45,852 bases of DNA from positions 1-45,852 of the forward strand of contig DASYNF010000077.1 in NCBI GenBank assembly GCA_036008685.1, given 5' to 3'. Made by a program: the position numbers and the translations under genes. Shown piece by piece: positions 25,965 to 39,939 of this stretch. This stretch comes from Actinomadura_C sp036008685 (GTDB lineage: Bacteria > Actinomycetota > Actinomycetes > Streptosporangiales > Streptosporangiaceae). The first letter of the stretch is position 1. The number at the start of each line of letters is the position of its first letter. The notes beneath the pieces were generated by a model. That model saw only the letters and a program-made list of their open reading frames with translations. It had not been told where the DNA came from and searched no databases.

Positions 25965-27449
25965 CTAACCTACCCGGGCTCCGGCATGGAGGGCGACGGC
26001 GTTCATTCCGCCGACCGAGGTGGTGAACTGGCCGGATCCGTTGACGGTCACGGTCGGGCCACTGCAGGTGCCCGCGTTGAAGTCACCGTGGATCACGTCG
26101 CAGTAGGTCCCGGCGGGCAGGCTCGTCTGGAAGGTACGGGAGAGCCCGCCGCCCTCCCGGTTGATGACGACGTACCCGGCCGAGCCGCGGCCGAAGGCGA
26201 TCTGGTCGTTCCCGTTGCTCCACCAGTTCCCCACCGGCGCGTCGCCGACGGCATTGCGGAAGCCGACCATGCCGGCCGTCTCGCGCCACCGGTGCTCGCA
26301 CACCCATTCGGTGCCGTTGCAGCTCACCGTCTTGGTGCTGCCGCCGCCGCCGGTCGGCGGCCCGGCGTCCCGTGAGCCGAAGTTGAAACTCGACATCACC
26401 GCCGGCGTGCCGTAGTTCCAGCCGAGCAGGAACACGTTGGCCAGCCGGTAGGTCGCTCCGTCGCGGTAGTAGAGGATCTTGCGCGTGCCCGAGAAGGCGT
26501 CGCGCTGGGTGTCGTGGTTGTCGATGAACGACACTGCCGACCCGCTGGGCAGCAGGCCCCAGCTCTGGCCGAAGGTCTGCAGGTCCGCGATCTTCTGCCG
26601 GACCCCGCCGGGCGACTCGCCGAGGAACTTCTCGGAGATCTTCTCGCCTGAGCGGAACTCGTGCACGTCACCGTTGGACTGGTACTCCTCAGGGGTGATC
26701 GGCTCACCCGCGCCGTAGATCACCTCCTGGTAGATGTAGGTGATCCGGCTGAGCCGCTGCTCGATGGCCGCGATGTCGCCGCTCGGCATGTGCTTGGCGG
26801 CATCGAGCCGGAAGCCGTCCACGCCCATGGCCAGCATCGCGTTGAGATACTCCGCGATCTTGCCGCGTACGTAGTCGGACTCGGTCCTGAGGTCGGCCAG
26901 CGCCGCGAGTTCGCAGTTCTGGACCTCCCATCTGTCCTGGTAGTTCCCGATGCCGCGGCGGCAGTCGTGGAAGTCCCAGCCGGAGTACAACCCCGGGTAG
27001 GTGTACTTGTCCGGGAACGTGCTGCCCGCGCTTCCTGTGCCCGCGCCGGACGACCCGGTCATGTGGTTGATGACCGCGTCCGCGTACACCTTGACGCCGG
27101 CGCCGTGGCAGGCGTTGACCATGTTCCTGAACTGCTGCTCGTTCCCGCGCCTGGTCTGGATCTTGTAGCTGACCGGCTGGTAGTCCTGCCACCAGGGGTA
27201 GCCGCTCCCGGGGAGCACGATGTGCTCCTGTGGCGGCGACACCTGGACGGCACCGTAGCCCTTGGGGCCGAGCACCTGGGCGCACTCCCGGGCGACGTCG
27301 TCCCACTTCCACTCGAACAACTGCACGATCACCTTCTTGGCGCCGGGCGGGGACGCCGCGGCGGGGCTGGTCCGCGGCGCGACCGCCACCATGCCGAGCA
27401 GCGCCGCCATGGTGGTCACCACGACGGCCACTGCGGATGTCTTTCTCAC
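25965..27449 (-). CDS. Secreted alpha-amylase (GH13)
   Basis: This encodes 494 residues from the GTG at 27449, with GGAGGAGG five bases upstream. A signal peptide covers about residues 1-32. The mature enzyme starts KVIVQLFEWKWDDVARECAQ, typical of animal-like/actinobacterial alpha-amylases (GH13 subfamily 32 pattern). Catalytic residues are nucleophile Asp216 in DGFRLDAAKH, acid/base Glu242 in YIYQEVIYG and Asp313 in FIDNHD. After about residue 400 comes the all-beta C domain. There is no extra starch-binding domain, so it ends near the minimum for the family. It cuts internal alpha-1,4 bonds of starch outside the cell. It lies 83 bp downstream of the large pullulanase gene in the same direction and is probably co-transcribed. 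Confidence 0.92.
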   Translation of the reverse strand: MRKTSAVAVVVTTMAALLGMVAVAPRTSPAAASPPGAKKVIVQLFEWKWDDVARECAQVLGPKGYGAVQVSPPQEHIVLPGSGYPWWQDYQPVSYKIQTRRGNEQQFRNMVNACHGAGVKVYADAVINHMTGSSGAGTGSAGSTFPDKYTYPGLYSGWDFHDCRRGIGNYQDRWEVQNCELAALADLRTESDYVRGKIAEYLNAMLAMGVDGFRLDAAKHMPSGDIAAIEQRLSRITYIYQEVIYGAGEPITPEEYQSNGDVHEFRSGEKISEKFLGESPGGVRQKIADLQTFGQSWGLLPSGSAVSFIDNHDTQRDAFSGTRKILYYRDGATYRLANVFLLGWNYGTPAVMSSFNFGSRDAGPPTGGGGSTKTVSCNGTEWVCEHRWRETAGMVGFRNAVGDAPVGNWWSNGNDQIAFGRGSAGYVVINREGGGLSRTFQTSLPAGTYCDVIHGDFNAGTCSGPTVTVNGSGQFTTSVGGMNAVALHAGARVG

Positions 27450-27504
27450 TCGAACCTCCTCCGGGGTGGATGGACGGGGGTTCCCCCGAGGTCTCTCGGA
27501 TCAG

Positions 27505-27532
27505 GACCGCACGAGATCACGACCGCACGAGA

Positions 27533-27552
<20 letters not shown>
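27505..27552. repeat. 16-bp tandem repeat over the pulA stop codon
   Basis: GACCGCACGAGATCAC occurs at 27505-27520 and 27521-27536, with a partial third copy at 27537-27547. The pulA stop lies in the second copy. It probably arose by slippage at the gene end and moved or duplicated the 3' untranslated sequence. Confidence 0.7.
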
Positions 27553-33367
<5,815 letters not shown>

Positions 33368-33674
33368 AGGGGCCTCCCACGGCTGGTTGGTTTCAGATCC
33401 GTTGCCGGGAAGCTACATAGAACGGGAAGTGCTTGCAATACTTCGGCAAGAACTTGCAGAAAGCCCCGCAAGATAACGAGATATGCCCGTACACCCGAGG
33501 CGGAGAGACGAAAGGGAGTTCTGACCACTCCCCCTAGGTCGAAAGTTTTCAACGTATTTCTGCAAAGTATTTACACACTTGCACAGCGTTGCTAGGGTCC
33601 CCGCCAAGTTAACCCATGTAAGGACATCTGGGGACAGTTCCGGGGCCCATGAGGGCCCCTGACAAGGAGGACCG
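33368..33674. promoter_or_regulatory. pulA/malE divergent promoter with candidate MalR operators
   Basis: A 307-bp region. CTTGC-N9-GCAAG occurs at 33432-33450, CTTGC-N10-GCAAG at 33453-33472 and TGCAA-N13-TTGCA at 33561-33583. CTTGCAA-type half-sites are known operators of the LacI-type MalR in Streptomyces, and a LacI regulator lies at 38684. The first pair sits near the pulA start and the third near the malE promoter, so both transcripts could be repressed together. A TATTTA element at 33568-33573 is a possible -10 for malE, inside the third site. A spacer from 33480 to 33545 shows nothing. Confidence 0.6.
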
Positions 33675-34967
33675 ATGCGGCGCACCCCCATAGCCGGTTT
33701 GGTGGCCGGCCTCGCGCTCACGCTGGCCGCCTGCGGCGGCAGTGACGGAGGCGGCACGGGCAAGGAGTCCGGCGAGGCCCAGCTGAGCGGGCGAGGCCCG
33801 ATCAGCTTCGTGTCCGGCAAGGACACCTCGCGGAACAGGCAGAAGCAGATCGACGCCTGGAACAAGGACCACCCGAACGAGCAGGTGCGCTTCATCGAGC
33901 TGCCGGAGTCGGCCGACCAGCAGCGCCAGCAGATGATCCAGAACGCGCAGACCAAATCGGACTCCTACACGGTCCTGAACATGGACGTCGTGTGGACCGC
34001 GGAGTTCGCCGCCAACCGCTGGCTGGCCGAGCTCCCCAAGTCGCAGTTCGACCTGTCGAAGCTGCTTCCCCCGACGGTCTCGACGAGCCAGTACCGCGAC
34101 CGGCTCTACGCCGTTCCGCTCAACTCCGACGGCGGTCTCCTCTACTACCGCAAGGACCTGCTCGACGCGGCCGGCATCAAGGAGACGCCGAAGACCTGGG
34201 ACGAGCTCTGGGCCGCCTGTGACAAGGTCACGAAGACCTCCGAGGGCAAGGGCGTCAGCTGCTACGCCGGGCAGTTCGACAAGTACGAGGGCCTCACCGT
34301 CAACGTCTCGGAGGTCATCAACGGCGCGGGCGGCTCCGTCGTCGACGCGAGCGGCAAGCCGACCGTCAACACTCCCGAGGCCAAGAAGGGCCTGGACGTG
34401 CTGGTCCAGGCGGTGAAGGACGGCCACATCCCCAAGCAGGCCATTACCTTCAAGGAGGAGGAGGGCCGCCGCTACTTCGAGTCCGGCAAGCTGCTGTTCC
34501 AGCGCCAGTGGCCCTACCAGTACGCGCTGTCCGACAAGAAGGGCGCCTCCAAGGTCGCCGGCAAGTTCGCGGTGGCGCCGCTGCCGGGCGTGACCGGCCC
34601 GGGCGCGTCGACCCTCGGCGGGCACAACCTGGCCATCTCGGCCTTCGCCAAGAACAAGGCCACCGCGGCGGACTTCATCAAGTACATCACCAGTGAGGAG
34701 GCCCAGCGCGCCGACCTGGTCGCGACCTCGCAGGCCCCGACGATCGCCGCGCTCTACGACGATCCCGAGCTGGTGAAGCAGTTCCCCTACCTGCCGACGC
34801 TCAAGGCCTCCATCCTCGGCGCCAAGGCCCGGCCCATCGTCGTCAAGTACGGCGACGTCACCACCGCCATCCAGGAGGAGACCTACAACGCCATCACCGG
34901 CAAGACGCCCTCCGACCAGGCGTTGTCGAACCTGCAGACCAAGCTCGGTCAGCTGATCCAGCCGTAA
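33675..34967 (+). CDS. malE: Maltodextrin/trehalose-type ABC substrate-binding lipoprotein
   Basis: This encodes 430 residues from the ATG at 33675 (AAGGAGG upstream). The lipobox is LTLAAC with Cys20. The mature part begins after a Gly-rich linker with ISFVSGKDTSRNRQKQIDAW, then ELPESADQQRQQMIQNAQTK and VLNMDVVWTAEFAANRWLAE. Overall it is closest in pattern to LpqY/trehalose-type binding proteins rather than to enteric MalE. Context (amylase, pullulanase, alpha-glucosidase, LacI regulator) points to maltose or maltodextrin; trehalose is the alternative. A degraded paralogue lies at 45059. The symbol is by role. A hairpin at 34978-35014 separates it from the first permease. Confidence 0.85.
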   Translation: MRRTPIAGLVAGLALTLAACGGSDGGGTGKESGEAQLSGRGPISFVSGKDTSRNRQKQIDAWNKDHPNEQVRFIELPESADQQRQQMIQNAQTKSDSYTVLNMDVVWTAEFAANRWLAELPKSQFDLSKLLPPTVSTSQYRDRLYAVPLNSDGGLLYYRKDLLDAAGIKETPKTWDELWAACDKVTKTSEGKGVSCYAGQFDKYEGLTVNVSEVINGAGGSVVDASGKPTVNTPEAKKGLDVLVQAVKDGHIPKQAITFKEEEGRRYFESGKLLFQRQWPYQYALSDKKGASKVAGKFAVAPLPGVTGPGASTLGGHNLAISAFAKNKATAADFIKYITSEEAQRADLVATSQAPTIAALYDDPELVKQFPYLPTLKASILGAKARPIVVKYGDVTTAIQEETYNAITGKTPSDQALSNLQTKLGQLIQP

Positions 34968-34977
34968 CCGACGTCGC

Positions 34978-35014
34978 GCCATGGCGGGGGGCGCCGGACA
35001 CGCCCCGCCATGGC
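34978..35014 (+). promoter_or_regulatory. Intra-operon hairpin between malE and malF
   Basis: GCCATGGCGGGG (34978-34989) pairs with CCCCGCCATGGC (35003-35014). It lies 11 bp after malE and just before the GGAGG of malF. It could protect upstream mRNA or cause partial termination, giving more binding protein than permease. Confidence 0.6.
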
Positions 35015-35030
35015 CGGAGGAGTTGACCGA

Positions 35031-36053
35031 ATGGCGACCACCATCACCGACATCCCGGCCGCGGGTTCCGGAAAACCCCCGCGGCGTCGCGGCAGTCAGC
35101 CGGAGGCGCGGTCCTCCGGACGCCTGAGTGCGCTGCTGCTGTCCCCCACATTGCTCGTGCTCGGCCTCGTCGTCGGCTATCCCGTGATCGCGGCCTTCCG
35201 CGAGTCGCTGTACCAGCGCGGGCAGTCGCTGGACGCGCAGGGCTTCGTCGTCGAGGGCGAGAAGTTCGTCGGCCTCGGCAACTACGCCGCCATCTTCTCC
35301 GGCGACAACGCGGCCACGTTCTGGAACGCCTTCTACAACACGACCTTCTTCACCGTCGTGACGGTGACCCTCGAGACGGTCATCGGCGTGGCGATGGCGC
35401 TCATCATGCACCAGGCCCTCCGCGGCCGGGCCCTGATCCGGGCCAGCATCCTCGTCCCATGGGCGATCCCGACCGCGGTGTCCGGACTGCTGTGGCGCTG
35501 GATCTTCCAGGCGGACGGCGCGGCCAACGCCATCATCGGGCGGCAGATCCTGTGGACCACCGACGGCGCGCAGGCCAAGCTGGCCATCATCATCGCGGAG
35601 ACGTGGAAGACGGCGCCCTTCATCGGGCTCCTGGTGCTGGCCGGGCTCCAGGTCATCCCCCGGGAGGTCTACGAGGCCGCGAAGGTGGACGGGGCCTCGG
35701 CCTTCGAGCAGTTCCGGCGGATCACCCTTCCGCTGGTGAAGCCGGCGCTCCTCGTGGCCGTGCTCTTCCGGATGCTCGACGTCCTGCGGATGTTCGACCT
35801 GCCGTTCGTTCTCATCGGCCCCCACAAGGGGTCGGTGGAGACGCTGACCATGGTGGCCTGGGACGATGCCGGCAACCTCCGCTACGGCCCGGCGGCGGCC
35901 TACGCCACCGTCCTGTTCGTCTACATCGCGGTGCTCGCCTATCTGTTCGTGAAGCTGCTCGGCGCGGACGTCATCGGCCAGGCCCGCGAAGGACGCAAGG
36001 CGGCCCGGCCGGCCACCGCGGCCGGCGGCAAGCTCGGGAAGGTGAGCGCATGA
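35031..36053 (+). CDS. malF: Maltodextrin/trehalose-type ABC permease (MalF/SugA type)
   Basis: This encodes 340 residues from the ATG at 35031, with GGAGGAG upstream. A Pro/Arg-rich cytoplasmic arm precedes the first helix (LSALLLSPTLLVLGLVVGYP). The EAA loop is YEAAKVDGASAFEQFRRITL, followed by FRMLDVLRMFDLPFVLIGPH. There are six membrane helices. It pairs with the next gene's product, whose ATGA start overlaps its stop by four bases. The pattern matches SugA-like permeases that serve LpqY-type binding proteins; the sugar is inferred from the surrounding enzymes. No ATPase gene follows. Confidence 0.88.
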   Translation: MATTITDIPAAGSGKPPRRRGSQPEARSSGRLSALLLSPTLLVLGLVVGYPVIAAFRESLYQRGQSLDAQGFVVEGEKFVGLGNYAAIFSGDNAATFWNAFYNTTFFTVVTVTLETVIGVAMALIMHQALRGRALIRASILVPWAIPTAVSGLLWRWIFQADGAANAIIGRQILWTTDGAQAKLAIIIAETWKTAPFIGLLVLAGLQVIPREVYEAAKVDGASAFEQFRRITLPLVKPALLVAVLFRMLDVLRMFDLPFVLIGPHKGSVETLTMVAWDDAGNLRYGPAAAYATVLFVYIAVLAYLFVKLLGADVIGQAREGRKAARPATAAGGKLGKVSA

Positions 36054-36934
36054 CGACCGTTTCGGCACCCGCCAGGCCAGGCGCCGCGCCCGCCGGGCCC
36101 GGGGCCTCCCGCACCCACTGGCGGCGCAGGCTGCTCTACGCCGGCGTCGCGGTCGTGGTGGGCTATTGCCTCGTCCCGTTCTACTGGATGATCGTCTCGG
36201 CCTTCCGGCGCCCGCAGGACCAGTTCGACAACAGCCCGTTGCCGGCGCCGGTGTCGATGAAGAACTTCGCCGCGGTGTTCCAGCCGGGCAACGGCTTCGG
36301 ACGGTCACTCCTCAACAGCCTCATCGTGGCGGGGACGACGACGGTCCTCACCCTCATCGTGGGAGTCTTCACCGCCTACGCTCTCGCACGGCTGGACTTC
36401 CGGTTCAAGAACGCCGTGCTCGGGCTGATCATCGCGACGTCGATGTTCCCGGGAATCTCCCAGATCGTGCCGCTGCTCAAGCTGTTCACCGATATCTCCT
36501 GGATCAACACCTACCAGGCGATGATCCTGCCGAGCCTGGGGTTCGCGCTCCCGCTGGCCGTCTGGAACCTCACGGTGTTCTTCCGGCAGCTGCCGTTCGA
36601 GCTGGAGCAGGCCGCGATGGTGGACGGCTGCTCTCGCGGCATGGCGTTCCGTAAAATCATCATTCCGCTCGCCGCACCGGGGGTGTTCACGACAGCGATC
36701 ATCACCTTCATCGCGGCATGGAACGAGTTCATCATCGCGCTGACCATGGTGAACAAGAGGGAGATGCAGACCGCGACCGTGGCGATCTCGAAGTTCACCG
36801 GCACGTCCGGCTTCGACCAGCCCTTCGGCACCCAGATGGCGGCCGGGGTCATCGTCACCGTACCCCTTCTGGTCGTGGTGCTGATCTTCCAGCGGCGCAT
36901 CATCGCCGGCCTCACCGCCGGCGGCGTGAAGTAG
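36050..36934 (+). CDS. malG: Maltodextrin/trehalose-type ABC permease (MalG/SugB type)
   Basis: This encodes 294 residues; the ATG at 36050 overlaps the malF stop (ATGA), so translation is coupled. Six helices begin at LLYAGVAVVVGYCLVPFYWM. The EAA loop is EQAAMVDGCSRGMAFRKIII and the tail RRIIAGLTAGGVK is typical of MalG-type permeases. It forms the membrane channel with MalF. A perfect 34-bp palindrome follows at 36941 before the alpha-glucosidase gene, which probably lowers expression of the downstream genes or stabilises the upstream message. Confidence 0.88.
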   Translation: MTTVSAPARPGAAPAGPGASRTHWRRRLLYAGVAVVVGYCLVPFYWMIVSAFRRPQDQFDNSPLPAPVSMKNFAAVFQPGNGFGRSLLNSLIVAGTTTVLTLIVGVFTAYALARLDFRFKNAVLGLIIATSMFPGISQIVPLLKLFTDISWINTYQAMILPSLGFALPLAVWNLTVFFRQLPFELEQAAMVDGCSRGMAFRKIIIPLAAPGVFTTAIITFIAAWNEFIIALTMVNKREMQTATVAISKFTGTSGFDQPFGTQMAAGVIVTVPLLVVVLIFQRRIIAGLTAGGVK

Positions 36935-36940
36935 TCGCTC

Positions 36941-36974
36941 CGCCACCGGCGGCGCGGCCGCGCCGCCGGTGGCG
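36941..36974 (+). terminator. 34-bp perfect palindrome between malG and aglA
   Basis: CGCCACCGGCGGCGCGG followed immediately by its exact complement (36941-36974), seven bases after malG. As RNA it gives a very stable hairpin; probably an attenuator or stability element, since the gene order suggests continued transcription into aglA. Confidence 0.6.
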
Positions 36975-37026
36975 TGAAATCCCCACCCGAGCCGCGGCTC
37001 ATGACACTCTCACGCAAAGGATCTTC

Positions 37027-38679
37027 ATGCCCGAGAAGCTCATCGCCCCGCTGACCGACCCCGGAGCCGTGGAGCCGGCCCGGCGTTGGTGGCGGGACGC
37101 CGTGATCTATCAGATCTACGTGCGCAGCTTCGCCGACAGTGACGGCGACGGCATCGGCGATCTCCAGGGCATCCGCGGCCGTCTCCCCTATCTGGCCGGG
37201 CTCGGGGTGGACGCGCTCTGGCTCACGCCCTTCTTTCCCTCGCCCATGGCCGACTTCGGCTATGACGTCGCGGACTACCGGGACGTGGACCCCCTCTTCG
37301 GATCCCTCCAGGACTTCACCGAGCTGGTCCGCGACGCCCACGCCCAGGGCCTGAAGGTCATTGTCGATGTGGTCCCGAACCACACCTCCGACCGGCACAT
37401 CTGGTTCGAGAAGGCGCTGCGGTCCGGGCCCGGCGGTCCGGAGCGGGCCCGCTATGTCTTCCGTGACGGCCGGGGAGCGGAGGGGGAACTGCCGCCCAAC
37501 GACTGGGAGTCGGTGTTCGGCGGCCCGGCCTGGACGCGGGTGGCCGACGGCCAGTGGTATCTGCACCTGTTCACCCCCGGGCAGCCCGACCTCGACTGGG
37601 AGAACCCCGAGGTCCACGCCGAGTTCGAGAGCGTCCTGCGGTTCTGGCTCGACCGCGGCGTCGACGGCTTCCGCATCGACGTGGCGCACGGCATGGTCAA
37701 GGCCACGGGCCTGCCCGACGTGGGTCGCCCGGGACAGGCCGAGATGCTCGGCACCACCGTCCTCCCCTACTTCGACCAGGACGGCGTCCACGAGATCCAC
37801 CGCGCCTGGCGCCGGGTTCTGGACTCCTACGACGGTGAGCGGATCGGTGTCGCCGAGGCGTGGGCGCCGACCCCGGAGCGGCTGGCGCGCTACGTCCGCC
37901 CGGACGAGCTGCACCAGGCCTTCAACTTCCATTACCTCACCGCCGCCTGGGACGCCGGGGCCCTCCGGGAGGTGATCGACGAGTCGCTGCGGACCTCGGG
38001 CTCGGTCGGCGCCCCCACGACCTGGGTGCTGTCCAACCACGACGTGAAGCGGCACGTCACCCGCTACGGCGACGGGGAGCTCGGGCTGCGGCGGGCCCGC
38101 GCCGCGGCGCTGCTCACCCTCGCCCTCCCCGGGTCGGCCTACGTCTACCAGGGCGAGGAGCTCGGCCTTCCCGAGGTGGTGGACCTGCCCGAGGAGTTCC
38201 TGCGAGACCCGCAACGGGGCCGCGGCGACGACGACGGACGGGACGGCTGCCGCGTGCCGCTGCCCTGGTCCGGGGACGAACCGCCGTTCGGATTCGGTAC
38301 GGGCGGCAGCTGGCTGCCCCTCCCGCCGGCCTGGCGCGACCTGACCGTGGCGGCCCAGTCCGAGGACCCCCGGTCCGTGCTCGAGCTCTACCGCGCCGCC
38401 CTGCGCATCCGGCGCGAGCACCCCGCGCTGGGGGACGGCCCGCTCCGCTGGTCGGCCGGGCCGGCCGGCGCCATCGTGTTCGTCCGCGAACCCACCGCCG
38501 ACGGCGGCGAAGGGCTCGCGTGCGCGGTCAACCTCGGCCCGGAGACCATGCGGATCCCGGCCGCCGCGGAGCCGCTGCTCGCGAGCGGGCCGGTGCGCCG
38601 CTACGGCGGCGACCTCGAACTGCCCCCGGACACCGCCGTCTGGTGGAACGTCACAGGCGGTCACGAAGAGGGGCGGTAG
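37027..38679 (+). CDS. aglA: Cytoplasmic alpha-glucosidase (GH13)
   Basis: This encodes 550 residues from the ATG at 37027 (AAAGGA upstream) with no signal peptide. The start WWRDAVIYQIYVRSFADSDG DGIGDLQGI is the classic oligo-1,6-/alpha-1,4-glucosidase opening. Catalytic residues are Asp218 in DGFRIDVAHG, Glu277 in GVAEAW and Asp339 in LSNHDV. VIVDVVPNHTSD is conserved region I. It hydrolyses imported maltose and maltodextrins, or isomaltose-type products of pullulan, to glucose. Its position after the permeases and before the LacI regulator resembles the Streptomyces aglA arrangement. The exact bond preference cannot be decided from sequence. Confidence 0.92.
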   Translation: MPEKLIAPLTDPGAVEPARRWWRDAVIYQIYVRSFADSDGDGIGDLQGIRGRLPYLAGLGVDALWLTPFFPSPMADFGYDVADYRDVDPLFGSLQDFTELVRDAHAQGLKVIVDVVPNHTSDRHIWFEKALRSGPGGPERARYVFRDGRGAEGELPPNDWESVFGGPAWTRVADGQWYLHLFTPGQPDLDWENPEVHAEFESVLRFWLDRGVDGFRIDVAHGMVKATGLPDVGRPGQAEMLGTTVLPYFDQDGVHEIHRAWRRVLDSYDGERIGVAEAWAPTPERLARYVRPDELHQAFNFHYLTAAWDAGALREVIDESLRTSGSVGAPTTWVLSNHDVKRHVTRYGDGELGLRRARAAALLTLALPGSAYVYQGEELGLPEVVDLPEEFLRDPQRGRGDDDGRDGCRVPLPWSGDEPPFGFGTGGSWLPLPPAWRDLTVAAQSEDPRSVLELYRAALRIRREHPALGDGPLRWSAGPAGAIVFVREPTADGGEGLACAVNLGPETMRIPAAAEPLLASGPVRRYGGDLELPPDTAVWWNVTGGHEEGR

Positions 38680-38683
38680 GTTT

Positions 38684-39727
38684 ATGGCCATGACGACACG
38701 CCTGGCCGACATCGCGGCTCACGCGAGTGTCAGCGAGGCGACCGTCAGCAGGGTCCTCAACGGCAAGCCGGGCGTGTCGGCCTCCACCCGCCAGGCCGTG
38801 CTCACCGCCTTGGACGTGCTCGGCTACGAACGCCCGCCACGCCTGCGCCAGCAGCGGGCCGGCCTGATCGGGCTCATCATCCCCGAGCTGACCAACCCGA
38901 TCTTCCCGGCCTTCGCCCAGATCATCGAGGGCGCCATCGCGATGCACGGCTATACGGCGGTGCTCTGCACCCAGACCGCAGGCGGCATCACCGAGGACGA
39001 CTACACCGAGCTGCTGCTCGAACGCGGGGTCTCGGGGATCATCTTCGTCAACGGGCTGCACGCCGACTCGCTGTCGGACAAGGCCCGCTACACCCGGCTC
39101 ACCGACCGCGGACTGCCGATCGTGCTCATCAACGGCTGCCGGCCCGACATCGACGCGCCGTTCATCTCCAACGATGACACGGCGTCACTGGAGATGGCGG
39201 TCGCGCATCTGAACGCCCTCGGCCACCGCAGGATCGGGTTCGCCGTCGGTCAGGAACGGTTCGTCCCCTCGATCCGCAAGATCGAGGGGTTCCGGCTCGG
39301 CATGTCCGAGCATCTCGGGGTGACCGAGACCACCGACCTGATCGTGCACTCGATGTTCACCGTCGAAGGAGGACAGGCGGCCACCCATCAGCTGCTCGCC
39401 CGGGGTTGCACGGCCATCTGCTGCGGCAACGACATCATGGCGATCGGCGCGATCCGGGCCGCCCGGCAACGCGGGCTGAGGGTGCCGCAGGACGTGTCCG
39501 TCATCGGCTTCGACGACACCCCGCTGACCGCCTACCTCGACCCGCCGCTCACCACGATCCGGCAGTCCGTGCGCGAGATGGCACTGGCCGCGGTGGGGAG
39601 CCTGCTCGAGGAGATCCACGGCACCAAGGCGCCGCGGACCGAGCTGCTCTACCGCCCGGAGCTGGTCGTGCGCCGGTCCACCGCGCCGGCGCCGCCGGCC
39701 GAGCTGTCCATCGCCGCCGACGGCTGA
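38684..39727 (+). CDS. malR: LacI-family repressor of the maltodextrin locus
   Basis: This encodes 347 residues from the ATG at 38684, four bases after aglA's stop, so it is in the same transcript. Residues 5-50 form the LacI helix-turn-helix (LADIAAHASVSEATVSRVLN) and hinge (RLRQQRAG). The effector domain begins GLIGLIIPELTNPIFPAFAQ and includes FISNDDTASLEMAVAHLNAL and VSVIGFDDTPLTAYLDPPLT. The CTTGC/GCAAG palindromes in the pulA-malE promoter are its likely sites, with maltose or maltodextrin as inducer. Placement at the end of the operon makes it self-limiting. The symbol is by context. Confidence 0.88.
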   Translation: MAMTTRLADIAAHASVSEATVSRVLNGKPGVSASTRQAVLTALDVLGYERPPRLRQQRAGLIGLIIPELTNPIFPAFAQIIEGAIAMHGYTAVLCTQTAGGITEDDYTELLLERGVSGIIFVNGLHADSLSDKARYTRLTDRGLPIVLINGCRPDIDAPFISNDDTASLEMAVAHLNALGHRRIGFAVGQERFVPSIRKIEGFRLGMSEHLGVTETTDLIVHSMFTVEGGQAATHQLLARGCTAICCGNDIMAIGAIRAARQRGLRVPQDVSVIGFDDTPLTAYLDPPLTTIRQSVREMALAAVGSLLEEIHGTKAPRTELLYRPELVVRRSTAPAPPAELSIAADG

Positions 39728-39749
39728 CGTCCCGCCGAGGAGAACGCCG

Positions 39750-39781
39750 CCCGAACAACCATGATCTTTCAGTTGTTCGGG
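39750..39781 (+). terminator. Hairpin terminator after malR
   Basis: CCCGAACAAC (39750-39759) pairs perfectly with GTTGTTCGGG (39772-39781) around a 12-base A/T-rich loop, 23 bp after the malR stop. Confidence 0.65.
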
Positions 39782-39819
39782 TGCTCCCGCGAACGACTGC
39801 GAGATCCCGGCAGTGGAAT

Positions 39820-39854
39820 GCGCGGGCGGACGCGCGGGCGGACGCGCGGGCGAC
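39820..39854. repeat. 12-bp tandem repeat, about 2.9 copies
   Basis: GCGCGGGCGGAC at 39820-39831 and 39832-39843, then an 11-base partial copy. It lies in the spacer between malR and the DUF2267 gene and has no evident role. Confidence 0.6.
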
Positions 39855-39939
39855 CGGGTTTGCCGGACCTCACTCGGGGTAACGGAACCGCACGTCAGAG
39901 GCCTACCCAGGCGACCACGCCGACCGGCGAGGAGCGGCT

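Noticed and set aside
33609..36308. An 899-codon open frame opposite malE-malF-malG
   Set aside because: Spans three convincing plus-strand genes and their junctions; composition and lack of motifs show it is a shadow.
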